64,000 nt of DNA from Thermomonas sp. HDW16 (GTDB lineage: Bacteria > Pseudomonadota > Gammaproteobacteria > Xanthomonadales > Xanthomonadaceae). Of the stretch, positions 34,421 to 42,775 are shown piece by piece (position 1 is the stretch's first letter; every line of letters starts with the position of its first letter). The stretch covers positions 2,728,001 to 2,792,000 of the forward strand of contig NZ_CP049872.1 of the NCBI RefSeq assembly GCF_011302915.1, read 5' to 3'. The translations under genes and the position numbers were made by a program. Under the pieces are notes generated by a model. That model was not told the DNA's origin and did not search any database. It was given only the letters and a program-made list of their open reading frames with translations.

Positions 34421-35215
34421 TCACTGCGCCGCGCGCAATGGCGGATCCAGCGGCTTCAAGCCCATCGCGCTGCGATAGCGCTCATGCAGGACATGCACTT
34501 TTTCCACATAGGCCAGCGTTTCCGCATACGGCGGCACCCCGCGGAACTTCGCCACGGCGCCGATACCGGCGTTGTACGCGGCGGCGGCCAGGTTGAAATC
34601 GCCCTTGTAACGACGCAACAACGCGCGCAGGAATTTCGCACCGCCGTCGATCGATTGCTTCGATGCGAACGGGTCGGCGACGCCGTACTCGCGCTGCACC
34701 TCCGGCATCAACTGCATCACGCCCTGCGCGCCCTTCGGCGAAACCGCCTTCGCATCGAATCCGCTTTCCGCATGCGCGATGGCACGCAGGAAAGCATCGT
34801 CCACCTTGTGCGCCTTTGCCGCCGCACGAAACTCCTGCGCATGCGCATCCAGCCGTGGCTTGCCGAGCTTGCCCAGCCCCACGTGCGCGGGTGAGGCCTT
34901 GGGCGTCTCCACGGTGAACTTGAGGTACTGCACCGCGCCCGGCATCCGCCGCGTGGTGTAGACCATGCGCCCGTCCGGCGCTTTCCATTCGTACAACGTG
35001 CCGCTGAACACACCGAGTTCGCCCCACAGGTTGGGCAGCATCGCCGCGTTGTCGTCGATGGTCTTCGCCTCGCATTTGCTGCCGGGTTCCGGCGCGGTGG
35101 ACAGGCTGACCGTGGCGTCCTTCACGCAGCGATAGACGGTGCGTGCCTGTGCATCGCCGATGGCGGCACAGGCAGTCAGCAGCAACAGGGTCGTGGCGAC
35201 GATTCGCGGACGCAT
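34421..35215 (-). CDS. Lytic murein transglycosylase, SLT domain
   Basis: 264 aa exported protein; LLLLTACAAIGD may be a lipobox (Cys16) or part of the signal. The N-terminal ~110 residues are beta-rich and of unknown role (DUF4124-like start VYRCVKDATVSLSTAP). The C-terminal SLT (Goose-type) domain runs from about 125: catalytic Glu in AHAESGFDAKAVSPKGAQG, MQLMPEV and AAAYNAGIGAV. It cleaves peptidoglycan glycan strands, giving 1,6-anhydromuropeptides. Alone on its transcript. Confidence 0.88.
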   Translation of the reverse strand: MRPRIVATTLLLLTACAAIGDAQARTVYRCVKDATVSLSTAPEPGSKCEAKTIDDNAAMLPNLWGELGVFSGTLYEWKAPDGRMVYTTRRMPGAVQYLKFTVETPKASPAHVGLGKLGKPRLDAHAQEFRAAAKAHKVDDAFLRAIAHAESGFDAKAVSPKGAQGVMQLMPEVQREYGVADPFASKQSIDGGAKFLRALLRRYKGDFNLAAAAYNAGIGAVAKFRGVPPYAETLAYVEKVHVLHERYRSAMGLKPLDPPLRAAQ

Positions 35216-35260
35216 CGCGCGAATTCTAGAGTGCGCTGCTGAATGGCGAGACGATCATGC

Positions 35261-35734
35261 TCACACCGGCAATGCCGTGGTCTTCTTCACCGTGCGCAAG
35301 GCCAGCGTGGATTGCACGCGCACCACGCCGGGCAGCTGGGTGAGGATCTCGGTGTGGATGCGTTCGAAATCGGCGGCGTCGGCATAGGCCACGCGCACCA
35401 TGTAATCCGCGGTGCCGGCGAGCAGGCAGCATTCGGTGACTTCCGGATGCCGATTGATCGCGGCCTCGAACGCATCCAGCGCGGCGCGGCCTTGCTGGTC
35501 CAGCGTGACCAGTACGAACGCGGTACCCGGCAAACCGGCCAGCTTCTCGTCCAGCAGCATCACGTATCGCGAAATCAGCCCGGATTCCTCAAGCAACTTG
35601 ACCCGGCGCAGGCAGGCCGAGGGCGACAGGTTGATGCGCTGCGCCAGTTCCAGGTTGGTCAGCCGGCCATCGGCCTGCAGCAGGCGCAGGATGGCGCGGT
35701 CGCGGTCGTCGAGGGGGACTTCGTTGGCACGCAT
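35261..35734 (-). CDS. Lrp/AsnC-family transcriptional regulator
   Basis: 157 aa. HTH region at 8-60 (LDDRDRAILRLLQADGRLTN and LAQRINLSPSACLRRVKLLEESG), followed by a RAM/ACT ligand-binding domain. MRANEVPLDD at ATG 35734 is the standard start. Divergent from ald with 127 bp between, an arrangement typical for an alanine-responsive regulator of alanine dehydrogenase (AldR). Regulation of ald is an inference from context. Confidence 0.9.
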   Translation of the reverse strand: MRANEVPLDDRDRAILRLLQADGRLTNLELAQRINLSPSACLRRVKLLEESGLISRYVMLLDEKLAGLPGTAFVLVTLDQQGRAALDAFEAAINRHPEVTECCLLAGTADYMVRVAYADAADFERIHTEILTQLPGVVRVQSTLALRTVKKTTALPV

Positions 35735-35747
35735 GACATTCGATTGA

Positions 35748-35786
35748 TTGGCCGATATTTCGCCAACAATGCGACATCTGCGCATT
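35748..35786. promoter_or_regulatory. Candidate Lrp operators in the lrp-ald divergent region
   Basis: Two short palindromes sit in the 127-bp gap: TTGGC-9-GCCAA (35748-35766) and AATGCG-7-CGCATT (35768-35786). Spaced close to two helical turns apart, they would fit binding of an Lrp-type dimer. No experimentally known operator was compared. Confidence 0.4.
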
Positions 35787-35861
35787 CATCGCAACGAATT
35801 CGGCGACTAAGTGCGCGATCCGGCGCGCATACTGCCGCCCTCAACCCGGGAGGAGAGCATC

Positions 35862-36980
35862 ATGCGCGTCGGCGTACCCAAGGAAATCAAGAACAACGAA
35901 TACCGCGTGGGCCTGATCCCGTCGTCGGTGCTGGAACTCGTCCACCACGGCCACGAAGTGATCGTGCAGAAGGGCGCGGGCATCGGCGCTGGCCTGAGCG
36001 ATGCGGACTACATCGCCGCCGGCGCCAAGATCATCGATACCGCCGATGAAATCTTCGCCAGCGCCGACATGATCGTGAAGGTGAAGGAGCCGCTGGCCGA
36101 GGAGCGCAAGAAGCTGCGCCCGGGCCAGATCCTGTTCACCTATTTGCACCTTGCTCCCGACGCACCGCAGACCAAGGACCTGATCGATTCCGGCGCGGTG
36201 TGCATCGCCTATGAAACCGTCACCGCCGCCAATGGCTCGCTGCCGTTGCTGACTCCGATGTCGGAAGTCGCAGGTCGCTTGGCCCCGCAGGTCGGCGCGC
36301 ACTCGCTGGAGAAGACCCAGGGCGGCCGCGGCGTGCTGCTGGGTGGCGTGCCCGGCGTGCCTGCCGCCGAAGTAGTGATCCTCGGTGGCGGCGTATCCGG
36401 TACGCATGCGGCGACCATTGCGGTGGGCATGGGCGCGAAGGTCACCGTGGTCGATCGTTCGGCCGATGCGCTCAAGCGCCTGGCCAGCCAGTTCGGTACC
36501 TCGATCTCCACCGTGTTCTCCACCCGCGCCACCATCGAGGAACTGGTGCGCCGCGCCGACCTGCTGATCGGCACCGTGCTGATCCCGGGTGCCGCCGCAC
36601 CGAAGCTGGTGACTCGCGACATGGTCAAGACCATGAAGCAGGGTTCGGTGATCGTGGACGTGGCGATCGACCAGGGCGGCTGCGTGGAAACCTCGCATGC
36701 AACCACGCATGCCGACCCGACTTACGTTGTCGATGGCGTGGTGCACTACTGCGTGGCGAACATGCCGGGCGCAGTGGCGCGCACCTCCACCTTCGCGCTG
36801 AACAACGTGACCCTGCCGTTCACCCTGGCACTGGCCGACAAGGGCTGGAAGCAGGCGCTGATCCAGGATGCTCACCTGCGCGAAGGCCTGAACGTGTGCG
36901 AAGGCAAAGTCACCTGCGAACCGGTGGCCGAAGCGCACGGCCTGCCTTACGTCAGTGCGGAAAGCGTGCTGGGCATGTAA
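35862..36980 (+). CDS. ald: Alanine dehydrogenase
   Basis: NAD-dependent interconversion of L-alanine and pyruvate plus ammonia. 372 aa, full length. MRVGVPKEIKNNEYRVG is the family N-terminus with Arg15 and the lysine of the KEPLAEE motif; the NAD site reads VVILGGGVSGTHAATIAVGMGA. SVIVDVAIDQGGCVETS completes the signature. AGGAGA at 35851 precedes the ATG by 6 bases. Divergent Lrp-type gene upstream; a clear terminator follows. Confidence 0.95.
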   Translation: MRVGVPKEIKNNEYRVGLIPSSVLELVHHGHEVIVQKGAGIGAGLSDADYIAAGAKIIDTADEIFASADMIVKVKEPLAEERKKLRPGQILFTYLHLAPDAPQTKDLIDSGAVCIAYETVTAANGSLPLLTPMSEVAGRLAPQVGAHSLEKTQGGRGVLLGGVPGVPAAEVVILGGGVSGTHAATIAVGMGAKVTVVDRSADALKRLASQFGTSISTVFSTRATIEELVRRADLLIGTVLIPGAAAPKLVTRDMVKTMKQGSVIVDVAIDQGGCVETSHATTHADPTYVVDGVVHYCVANMPGAVARTSTFALNNVTLPFTLALADKGWKQALIQDAHLREGLNVCEGKVTCEPVAEAHGLPYVSAESVLGM

Positions 36981-37003
36981 GCCCCACGCAACGCTTGGAC
37001 GAC

Positions 37004-37031
37004 AAAGGGGACGGTCAACCGTCCCCTTTTT
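37004..37031 (+). terminator. Rho-independent terminator of ald
   Basis: AAAGGGGACGGT at 37004-37015 pairs perfectly with 37018-37029 and is followed by further T residues. The A-run on the 5' side lets it work also for the convergent peptidase transcript. Confidence 0.85.
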
Positions 37032-37063
37032 CATTGCTGCAGCGAAAGATACAACCCGTGCAG

Positions 37064-38104
37064 CTACTCGTGCTTCGTCGGCTTGCCCGCATCCACCTTG
37101 TGCAGCCACTTCAGCAAGCCATCGAAATACGCCTGCTGGTCGTCGTACATCGCCATGTGGCTGCCGTTGGGCAGGTACAGGTACTCGCCGTTCGGGAACT
37201 GCCCGCTCATCATCTGCATGTACTTCGGATCCATGGTGTCGTGCTGCGCGCCGATCACCAGCGTGGGCACCGCGATCTTCCTGAGATCGTTGGTGCGATC
37301 CCAGTCCACCAGGATGCCGCTGGCGCCCATCTCGCTGGGGCCCTGCATCGGCACATAGACTTTCTTGTTGAGGTGGCGGACCAGCGAACGCACGACCGGC
37401 TCCGGCCATTCCGCCGCCGGCCGGCGCAAGGCGTGCGCCTCGTAGAACGGCAACAGCAATTCCTCGTAACGCGGTTCGTCGTATTTCTTCGCCGCTTCGA
37501 GCGCCAGGATTTCCTTCAGCGCCGCCGGATCCATTTGCGGCATCAGCACGTCGTGGGCGTAGCGGTTGTAGGCCGGGATGCTGGACATCATGTTGGAGAC
37601 GACCAGGCACTTGAGGTGCTGCGGGTATTTCAGCGCGTATTCGATGGCGAGGATGCCGCCCCAGGAATGGCCGAGCACGCAGAAGTCGTCGCGATCCAAC
37701 CCCAGCGCCTGCCGCACCTGCTCCACTTCGTTGACGTAGTGGTCGATGCTCAGGAACGGAGTCATGTCCTCCGGCTGGTCGCTGTAGTACGAACCCAGCT
37801 GGTCGTAGTAGTAGTACTCCACGCCAGCCGCCGGCAGGAAACTGTCGAAGGCCTCGAAGTACTCGTGGGTGGCGCCCGGCCCACCGTGCAGCAACAGCAG
37901 CTTGAGCGTGGGGTTGTTGCCGACGCGTTTCGTCCACACCCGAAAATCGCCGTGCGGCGTGTGGATCGGGATCATCCGCACGCCACCGGACCAGGCATCG
38001 GGCTGCTTGGTGTTGTCGTGATAGGACTGCAGCGTGGGCGGCTCTGCCGCGAATGCAGAAATGGCCAATGCCGTCAGCAGCAGGGTGGCGAATATCGCGC
38101 GCAT
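37064..38104 (-). CDS. Exported proline iminopeptidase-family alpha/beta hydrolase (S33)
   Basis: 346 aa. Signal peptide ends near ISAFAAEP (about residue 20). The oxyanion motif HGGPGATHEYF and nucleophile GHSWGGILAIEYALKYP (Ser) are present; the catalytic Asp and His are likely in the region VIGAQHDTMDPK and NGSHMAMYD. Family members release N-terminal proline. The signal peptide shows periplasmic or secreted location. Start MRAIFATLL at 38104 is chosen for the signal peptide. Confidence 0.87.
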   Translation of the reverse strand: MRAIFATLLLTALAISAFAAEPPTLQSYHDNTKQPDAWSGGVRMIPIHTPHGDFRVWTKRVGNNPTLKLLLLHGGPGATHEYFEAFDSFLPAAGVEYYYYDQLGSYYSDQPEDMTPFLSIDHYVNEVEQVRQALGLDRDDFCVLGHSWGGILAIEYALKYPQHLKCLVVSNMMSSIPAYNRYAHDVLMPQMDPAALKEILALEAAKKYDEPRYEELLLPFYEAHALRRPAAEWPEPVVRSLVRHLNKKVYVPMQGPSEMGASGILVDWDRTNDLRKIAVPTLVIGAQHDTMDPKYMQMMSGQFPNGEYLYLPNGSHMAMYDDQQAYFDGLLKWLHKVDAGKPTKHE

Positions 38105-38177
38105 GGGTAGCAACTCCGATCCTGGCGTCGCGTCGCAGCTTATACCCGCATCGCAGCGCAGCACCGGTGCCTGGCGC

Positions 38178-38516
38178 TCAAGCCTTTTTCACGAACTCGG
38201 ACTTCAGGCCCATCTGGCCGATGCCGTCGACCTTGCAATCGATGTCGTGGTCGCCATCGACCAGGCGGATGTTGCGCACCTTGGTGCCCACCTTCACCAC
38301 CAGCGAGGAACCCTTGAGCTTGAGGTCCTTGATCACCGTAACGGTATCGCCGTCCTGCAGCAGGTTGCCCACCGCATCGCGCACCACTTTCGCCTCGTCG
38401 ACGGCCTCTGCCTGCTGCAGCGCCCATTCATGCCCGCATTCCGGGCAGACCAGTAGCGCGCCGTCTTCGTAGGTGTAGGCGGAGCTGCATTGCGGGCAAG
38501 GGGGAAACGTGGTCAT
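38178..38516 (-). CDS. PhnA/YjdM-family zinc-ribbon protein
   Basis: 112 aa. A zinc ribbon with [10 protein letters not shown] and CPECGHEW (two CxxC pairs) precedes a C-terminal domain containing [20 protein letters not shown] and [19 protein letters not shown]. coli PhnA was once linked to phosphonate use, but its biochemical role is unproven; no phn operon is nearby. Full length for the family. Confidence 0.9.
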   Translation of the reverse strand: MTTFPPCPQCSSAYTYEDGALLVCPECGHEWALQQAEAVDEAKVVRDAVGNLLQDGDTVTVIKDLKLKGSSLVVKVGTKVRNIRLVDGDHDIDCKVDGIGQMGLKSEFVKKA

Positions 38517-38584
38517 TGCGATGCCGTGTCGATGCGCGAAACGGCGATTTTACGCGCTGGTTGCGTGCGACATGCGTCGCAGGG

Positions 38585-38794
38585 TCATGCCAGGTGCAAC
38601 GCGCCGCCCTTGTGCGCGGCGACGTGCTCCGTGCGGTCGCTCTTGATCGAGTACTGCGGATCATCCGGGCTGGCGTGGTGGGTGTAACCCTTGTAGTCGA
38701 AGTCGCTGGTATGGATGGCGATGATCGTGCCCGAGACCCAGCCAGCCTCCGAGTTCCAGCGCACGTGGTCGCCGATCTTGAAACGCTCAGTCAT
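38585..38794 (-). CDS. DUF2945 (HVA1-type) small protein
   Basis: 69 aa starting MTERFKIGDHVRWNSEAGWV, with GTIIAIHTSDFDYKGYTHHASPDDPQYSIKSD (written in parts: GTIIAIHTSDFDYKGY, HHASPDDPQYSIKSD) and TEHVAAHKGGAL, which is the complete DUF2945 signature. Start overlaps the end of the preceding DUF488 gene by 8 bp, so it is the second gene of that operon. Function unknown. Confidence 0.85.
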   Translation of the reverse strand: MTERFKIGDHVRWNSEAGWVSGTIIAIHTSDFDYKGYTHHASPDDPQYSIKSDRTEHVAAHKGGALHLA

Positions 38795-39179
38795 CGCCCT
38801 CTCCCTTGTCGCCGTGCAACAGCACCTCGCGCAACACCACGGCCTGGTTCTGCGCCTGGTCGCGCGCGCCATAGACCAGCGTCACCACGCGCGTCTTCGC
38901 CAACGCGCGAAGTTGCGCCAGTGCAGGCCCATGCTGGCGCAATTCGACCCGATAACGCGCCTCGAACTCCGACCATCGCGCAGGTTCGTGGTGGAACCAC
39001 TGGCGCAGTTCGGTACTGGGCGCGAGATCCTTCATCCAGTCGTCCAGCGCGGCCTTCTGCTTGCTCACGCCGCGCGGCCACAGGCGATCCACCAGGATGC
39101 GCACGCCATCGGAAGACTCGGCCGCTACGTAGGCGCGTTTCAGCAGAACGTGGGAGGCAGGAATCGCGGGAGTCGACAT
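38787..39179 (-). CDS. DUF488-family protein
   Basis: 130 aa. Start MSTPAIPASHVLLKRAYVA; the motif VDRLWPRGVSKQKAALDDWM, ELRQWFHHEPARWSEF and VTLVYGARDQAQNQAVVL are the characteristic blocks of DUF488 proteins. No activity is established for the family. ATG 39179 is preferred to the longer frame, whose upstream part is Cys/Arg-rich and unconserved. Operon with the DUF2945 gene (8-bp overlap). Confidence 0.87.
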   Translation of the reverse strand: MSTPAIPASHVLLKRAYVAAESSDGVRILVDRLWPRGVSKQKAALDDWMKDLAPSTELRQWFHHEPARWSEFEARYRVELRQHGPALAQLRALAKTRVVTLVYGARDQAQNQAVVLREVLLHGDKGEGDD

Positions 39180-39217
39180 CGCGCAAGAACAGGAACATGC
39201 GGGCGTAGGCGCAAACG

Positions 39218-39850
39218 TTACGCCAACCGGCTGGCTTCCACCACGCTGACGCCATTCGGCGGATCCAGCGCGGCATCGACCAGCGCATCGGCGATACGTT
39301 GCGCACGGCTGGGACGCCATTGCATCGGCAGCAATGGGCGCAGCAAGCGCGAGACCGCCAACATGCGCGCTTCGCCCGGGCGCGAGGTGCCGCGCTCACC
39401 GTCGATCACGCCGGGACGCACCAGCACCAGCGACGGATAGCCCAACGCGATCAACGCATCCTCCAGTTCGCCCTTGACCCGGTTGTAGAAGATCTTCGAT
39501 CGCGCGTTCGCGCCCATCGCCGAGTTCAGCGCATAGGTCTGCGCGCCATGCCGGCGCGCGAGTTGCGCCACCTGCAGGGGATAGCCGTAATCCACGCGCT
39601 TGAAGGCAGCTTGCGAGCCGGCATCGGCGATGGTGGTGCCCAGCGTGCAGATCACCGCGTCCACCGCCCACCAATCGGCGCTGCCCGGGAGCGCATCGAA
39701 ATCGACCACCGGGTTGAACAGGCGCGGATGTTCGATGCCAAGCGACCTGCGCGTGGGCGCGACCACGCGGGTGACCTGCGGCGCGTCCAGCAAGCGCGGG
39801 AGCACCAATTTCCCGACCAGTCCGGTGGCACCGACATGCAGGATGTTCAC
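39218..39850 (-). CDS. NAD(P)-binding Rossmann-fold protein (HTATIP2/atypical SDR type)
   Basis: 210 aa. GATGLVGKLVLPRLL is the NADP-binding glycine motif at 7-21; CTLGTTIADAGS, FKRVDYGYPLQVAQLA and RPGVIDGE match the TIP30/HTATIP2-like atypical SDRs. The canonical YxxxK is replaced by YNRVKGELE, i.e. Y-x3-K is retained. Substrate unknown. Its start is 46 bp from the end of the CDGSH gene. Confidence 0.8.
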   Translation of the reverse strand: MNILHVGATGLVGKLVLPRLLDAPQVTRVVAPTRRSLGIEHPRLFNPVVDFDALPGSADWWAVDAVICTLGTTIADAGSQAAFKRVDYGYPLQVAQLARRHGAQTYALNSAMGANARSKIFYNRVKGELEDALIALGYPSLVLVRPGVIDGERGTSRPGEARMLAVSRLLRPLLPMQWRPSRAQRIADALVDAALDPPNGVSVVEASRLA

Positions 39851-39896
39851 GAAAGCTCCTCGGGCAGGCTACGAACGGCCACCAGGCCAAGCCGCA

Positions 39897-40622
39897 TCAA
39901 AGTCCGTCCTGGAACTTGATCGAGGCGTGGCTACCATCGCAGAACGGCTTGTTCGACGAGGCCCCGCAACGGCACAGGGCCTGCCGGTTGCGGATCTCGT
40001 AGGAACGGCCGCTGGCGCTTTGCACGCGCACGCCGCCCTGCAAGGTCAGCGGGCCACTGCAGCCTTCGGCCGGATCCTCGATCAGGCCCAGCGCCACCGG
40101 CACCGCCGGCTCGATCGGCTGCTTCGTCTGCGCATCCCAGACCAGCAGGCGTCCGCCCGGGCAGTGATGGGCCATCTCCACCGCGAGCTCCGCGTGTTCC
40201 TTGCCGGGGATCTGCACCTCGTTCCAGATGCGCTGGCCGTTGTCGCAGAAACGGGCGAACGCGCAGTAGTCCTCGTTGTCGGTCAATGCCACCTGCGGGC
40301 CGTCGATTTCCTCCGAGCCCTGCAGCAGCGGCGCGAACGAGGCGGTCTCGGCCAGGTCCACGGCCGCCGTCTTGTGGCTGCCATCGCAATAAGGTTTGTG
40401 CCTGGAATGGCCGCAGCGGCACAGCATGCTGCCGTCCTTCACCGCGAACGCCTGCCCTTGGCGATAACTGCCGGAGTTGCCGGATGCGTTCTGGACGATG
40501 GTCTGCGTGTGCAGCGGCGGCGCGCCATGCACCACGTAGGGGCCGTCTGCGGTCACGTCGATCCAGATGTCGGGATCGGACTGGGTGGTGCCGATTTGCA
40601 CGTTGTCGCGGGTTCCGCTCAT
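39897..40622 (-). CDS. Double CDGSH iron-sulfur domain protein
   Basis: 241 aa. Two CDGSH motifs appear: CRCGHSRHKPYCDGSH near 103-118 and CRCGASSNKPFCDGSH near 220-235, each with the 3-Cys/1-His ligand set for a redox-active [2Fe-2S] cluster. Between them is a region (FARFCDNGQRIWNEVQ and HHCPGGRLLVWD) resembling a divergent Fer4_19/DUF1271 domain. Cytoplasmic; no signal. Precise role unknown. ATG 40622 (MSGTRDN) is the better start than the one eight codons upstream. Confidence 0.9.
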   Translation of the reverse strand: MSGTRDNVQIGTTQSDPDIWIDVTADGPYVVHGAPPLHTQTIVQNASGNSGSYRQGQAFAVKDGSMLCRCGHSRHKPYCDGSHKTAAVDLAETASFAPLLQGSEEIDGPQVALTDNEDYCAFARFCDNGQRIWNEVQIPGKEHAELAVEMAHHCPGGRLLVWDAQTKQPIEPAVPVALGLIEDPAEGCSGPLTLQGGVRVQSASGRSYEIRNRQALCRCGASSNKPFCDGSHASIKFQDGL

Positions 40623-40740
40623 GCAAGCCTCCGATGCGTCGAACAAACAAGCCGATGAAGCCGTTCCCGCACGCTAGCGCGCACCGCCCCGGCGGGCAAC
40701 CGGACGTTTCGTCTGCGGCGCGAGCCGCCCTGTCGTCGGT

Positions 40741-41133
40741 TTATTGGAGATGGGCGAAAACACCCGTGGGGGCGCCGCCGAACAACGCCAGCGTGCCTGC
40801 ACCGACCACCGCCAGCAGGAAGAAACCACCGGCCATCGCCACATGCGCCAACAGCTGGTTGGTGTCGCTCTTGTGCGCGGCATAGCCGGTCACCAGGCAC
40901 CACAGGCCAAGCAGCACGCCCACGATGCGCACCGGATATCCCAGCACCACCGCGATGCCGCCGACCAGTTCGCAAAACCCGACCAGGTAAGCCAGGAACT
41001 TGGCATCCGGCAGGCCAAGCCCGGCCAGTACCGGCACCAGCTTGGCCTCGCCACCGCGCAGCTTCATCACGCCCCAGATGATGAAAGGCACGCCCAGGAA
41101 CAGGCGCGCGACCAGCAAGGCTTCCTCGTGCAT
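40741..41133 (-). CDS. DoxX-family membrane protein
   Basis: 130 aa, four hydrophobic segments. VARLFLGVPFIIWGVMKL, LPDAKFLAYLVGFCELVGG and VLLGLWCLVTGY match DoxX. The ribosome site GGGGAG lies 7 bases from ATG 41133 and only 1 base from ATG 41139, so the inner start is chosen. Members take part in sulfur or redox chemistry in some organisms; the role here is unknown. Confidence 0.78.
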   Translation of the reverse strand: MHEEALLVARLFLGVPFIIWGVMKLRGGEAKLVPVLAGLGLPDAKFLAYLVGFCELVGGIAVVLGYPVRIVGVLLGLWCLVTGYAAHKSDTNQLLAHVAMAGGFFLLAVVGAGTLALFGGAPTGVFAHLQ

Positions 41134-41538
41134 CGACATTCTCCCCGTGCGGAATCGCTCATTCGTGATGCCTGCGATCCGGCGGATGAAGGCGTCGCAG
41201 CCAGCAGGCCATGGCAATTTACACCCGCGCCGGACACCGATGAACCGGGCCGGGCAACCTGAATATTCGCCGTTCGCAACGGCTTCGCCTGTCGGGCGGA
41301 AAGGATTTTTATCCCTTTTCGAGCCCGCGTTCATCAAAATTAAGGTAGGGTGCGAGCACTGTTCAAAGCGGGATCACGGTACATCGTGGCTCCGATGCGG
41401 TAGATCAGCAGGTTCCAGGGCCGGAAACGGCCTGTCCAGACGATCCGCTCCATCGCTTCGCGTTACCCCTTGCTCGATACAGTCCCGGCACCGCGTTTTG
41501 CGGGCCAGGTTCATTCAACTGTTCCAAGGAGTAACACC
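41134..41538. other. 405-bp intergenic region: doxX promoter and cold-shock mRNA leader
   Basis: Gap between divergent doxX-like and cold-shock genes. No coding frame is convincing. The sequence from about 41340 to 41538 is likely the long 5' leader of the cold-shock gene: AT-rich stretch at 41330-41350, then a GGCCG-GAAA-CGGCC hairpin (41419-41432) with a GNRA-type loop, and AAGGAG just before the start. Confidence 0.5.
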
Positions 41539-41748
41539 ATGTCTGATCGTCAAACCGGTACCGTCAAGTGGTTCAACGACGCCAAGGGCTTCGGCTTCAT
41601 CACCCCGGAAAGCGGCGCTGACCTGTTCGTCCACTTCCGTTCCATCCAGGGCAGCGGCTTCAAGTCCCTGCAGGAAGGCCAGAAGGTTTCGTTCAAGGTT
41701 GCGCAGGGCCAGAAGGGCCTGCAGGCCGAAGAAGTGCAGGCCGAGTAA
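41539..41748 (+). CDS. Cold-shock domain protein (CspA family)
   Basis: 69-aa single-domain nucleic-acid chaperone. RNP1 KGFGFITP and RNP2 DLFVHFRSI (normally VFVHF) are both visible; [13 protein letters not shown] gives the exact CSD signature. AAGGAG precedes the ATG by 7 bases. It has a long leader as in cspA genes and a strong terminator. Whether it is cold-inducible or constitutive is not shown by sequence. Confidence 0.95.
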   Translation: MSDRQTGTVKWFNDAKGFGFITPESGADLFVHFRSIQGSGFKSLQEGQKVSFKVAQGQKGLQAEEVQAE

Positions 41749-41783
41749 GTTCTACTCGCTGCTTGCGCCGCGAACGCGGCAAC

Positions 41784-41820
41784 AAAAAACCCCGTGCGGA
41801 AACGCGCGGGGTTTTTGTTT
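41784..41820 (+). terminator. Rho-independent terminator of the cold-shock gene
   Basis: AAAAACCCCG (41785-41794) pairs with CGGGGTTTTT (41807-41816) around a 12-base loop and is followed by GTTTG. The A-run before it makes it bidirectional, serving the convergent SDR gene too. Confidence 0.85.
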
Positions 41821-41856
41821 GGGTGATCGATTAGCGACAGGCTCCCTGCCGGCCCA

Positions 41857-42591
41857 TCACCACGGCAACGCTTGGTCGAGGTGGAAGTAACCGCCATTCG
41901 GGCCATCGGCATCGATCAGCGCCAGGCGGACGCTGGTGCGCGCGCCATCGGCAACGTCCAGGTCGCCTTCGCCGGCGTTCATGTCGGTCTTCACGTAGCC
42001 GGGATGGATCGTGTTGACCTTGATCGCGCTGTCGCGCAACTCGTAGGCCAGGTGCACGGTCCATGCATTCACCGCGGTCTTGGACACGTCGTACGCGGGC
42101 ACCTTGAAGTGGTAGATCGGCGACGCCGGATCGGCATGCAGCGCCATCGAGCCCAGCGCACTGGACACGTTGACGATGCGCCCGGCCTGCGACTTATGCA
42201 GCAGCGGCAGGAACGCCTTGGTCACCGCGACCACGCCGAACAAGTTGGTATCGAAGGTGGTGCGCCAGGTGTCCATGCCTTGTCCGGACACGCCCTTGGA
42301 GATGTCGTCGATCATGATGCCGGCGTTGTTGACCAGGATGTCCAGCCGGCCGAAGCGCTCGCCGATGGCCTTGGCCGCCGCATCGATGCTGGCCGCATCG
42401 TTGACGTCCAGCGCGATCGACTCCACCGGCAGGCCTTGCGCCTGCAACGGCGTCGCGGCCGCCTCTGCCTTGCCGGCATCGCGCCCGGCCAAGACCACGC
42501 GCACGCCGGCCTCGGCCAATTGGCGCACCGTTTCGGTGCCGATGCCACGGGTTGCGCCGGTCACCAGCGCGATCTTTTCGTTGTTGTTCAT
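41857..42591 (-). CDS. Short-chain dehydrogenase/reductase
   Basis: 244 aa classical SDR. TGATRGIGTETV gives the NAD(P) site (about 11-22), NNAGIM near 88, the catalytic Ser in NVSSALGS and YDVSKTAVN with the Tyr-x3-Lys pair (about 166-170). ATG 42591 (MNNNEKIALVTG) is the normal start. Carbonyl or alcohol substrate unknown. Confidence 0.9.
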   Translation of the reverse strand: MNNNEKIALVTGATRGIGTETVRQLAEAGVRVVLAGRDAGKAEAAATPLQAQGLPVESIALDVNDAASIDAAAKAIGERFGRLDILVNNAGIMIDDISKGVSGQGMDTWRTTFDTNLFGVVAVTKAFLPLLHKSQAGRIVNVSSALGSMALHADPASPIYHFKVPAYDVSKTAVNAWTVHLAYELRDSAIKVNTIHPGYVKTDMNAGEGDLDVADGARTSVRLALIDADGPNGGYFHLDQALPW

Positions 42592-42775
42592 GACGTGCTC
42601 CTTGCGAGCGGGATTGAATCTTGTCGCCATGACATGGGGATACCCGCGCCGCGCTCAATCCGCACGTCGCTCCACGCATGGAACGGTGCAATCCATGCGG
42701 ATGGGACACTGACTGGGAACGATCAGGGCATTTCCGCCCGGCTTGCGCGCCAGCTGGATGGCTGGCGAAAAACCC

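Noticed and set aside
35841..37937. Minus-strand frame of 698 codons spanning ald and the peptidase gene
   Set aside because: Crosses a terminator and two real genes in other frames; composition is that of shadow translation.
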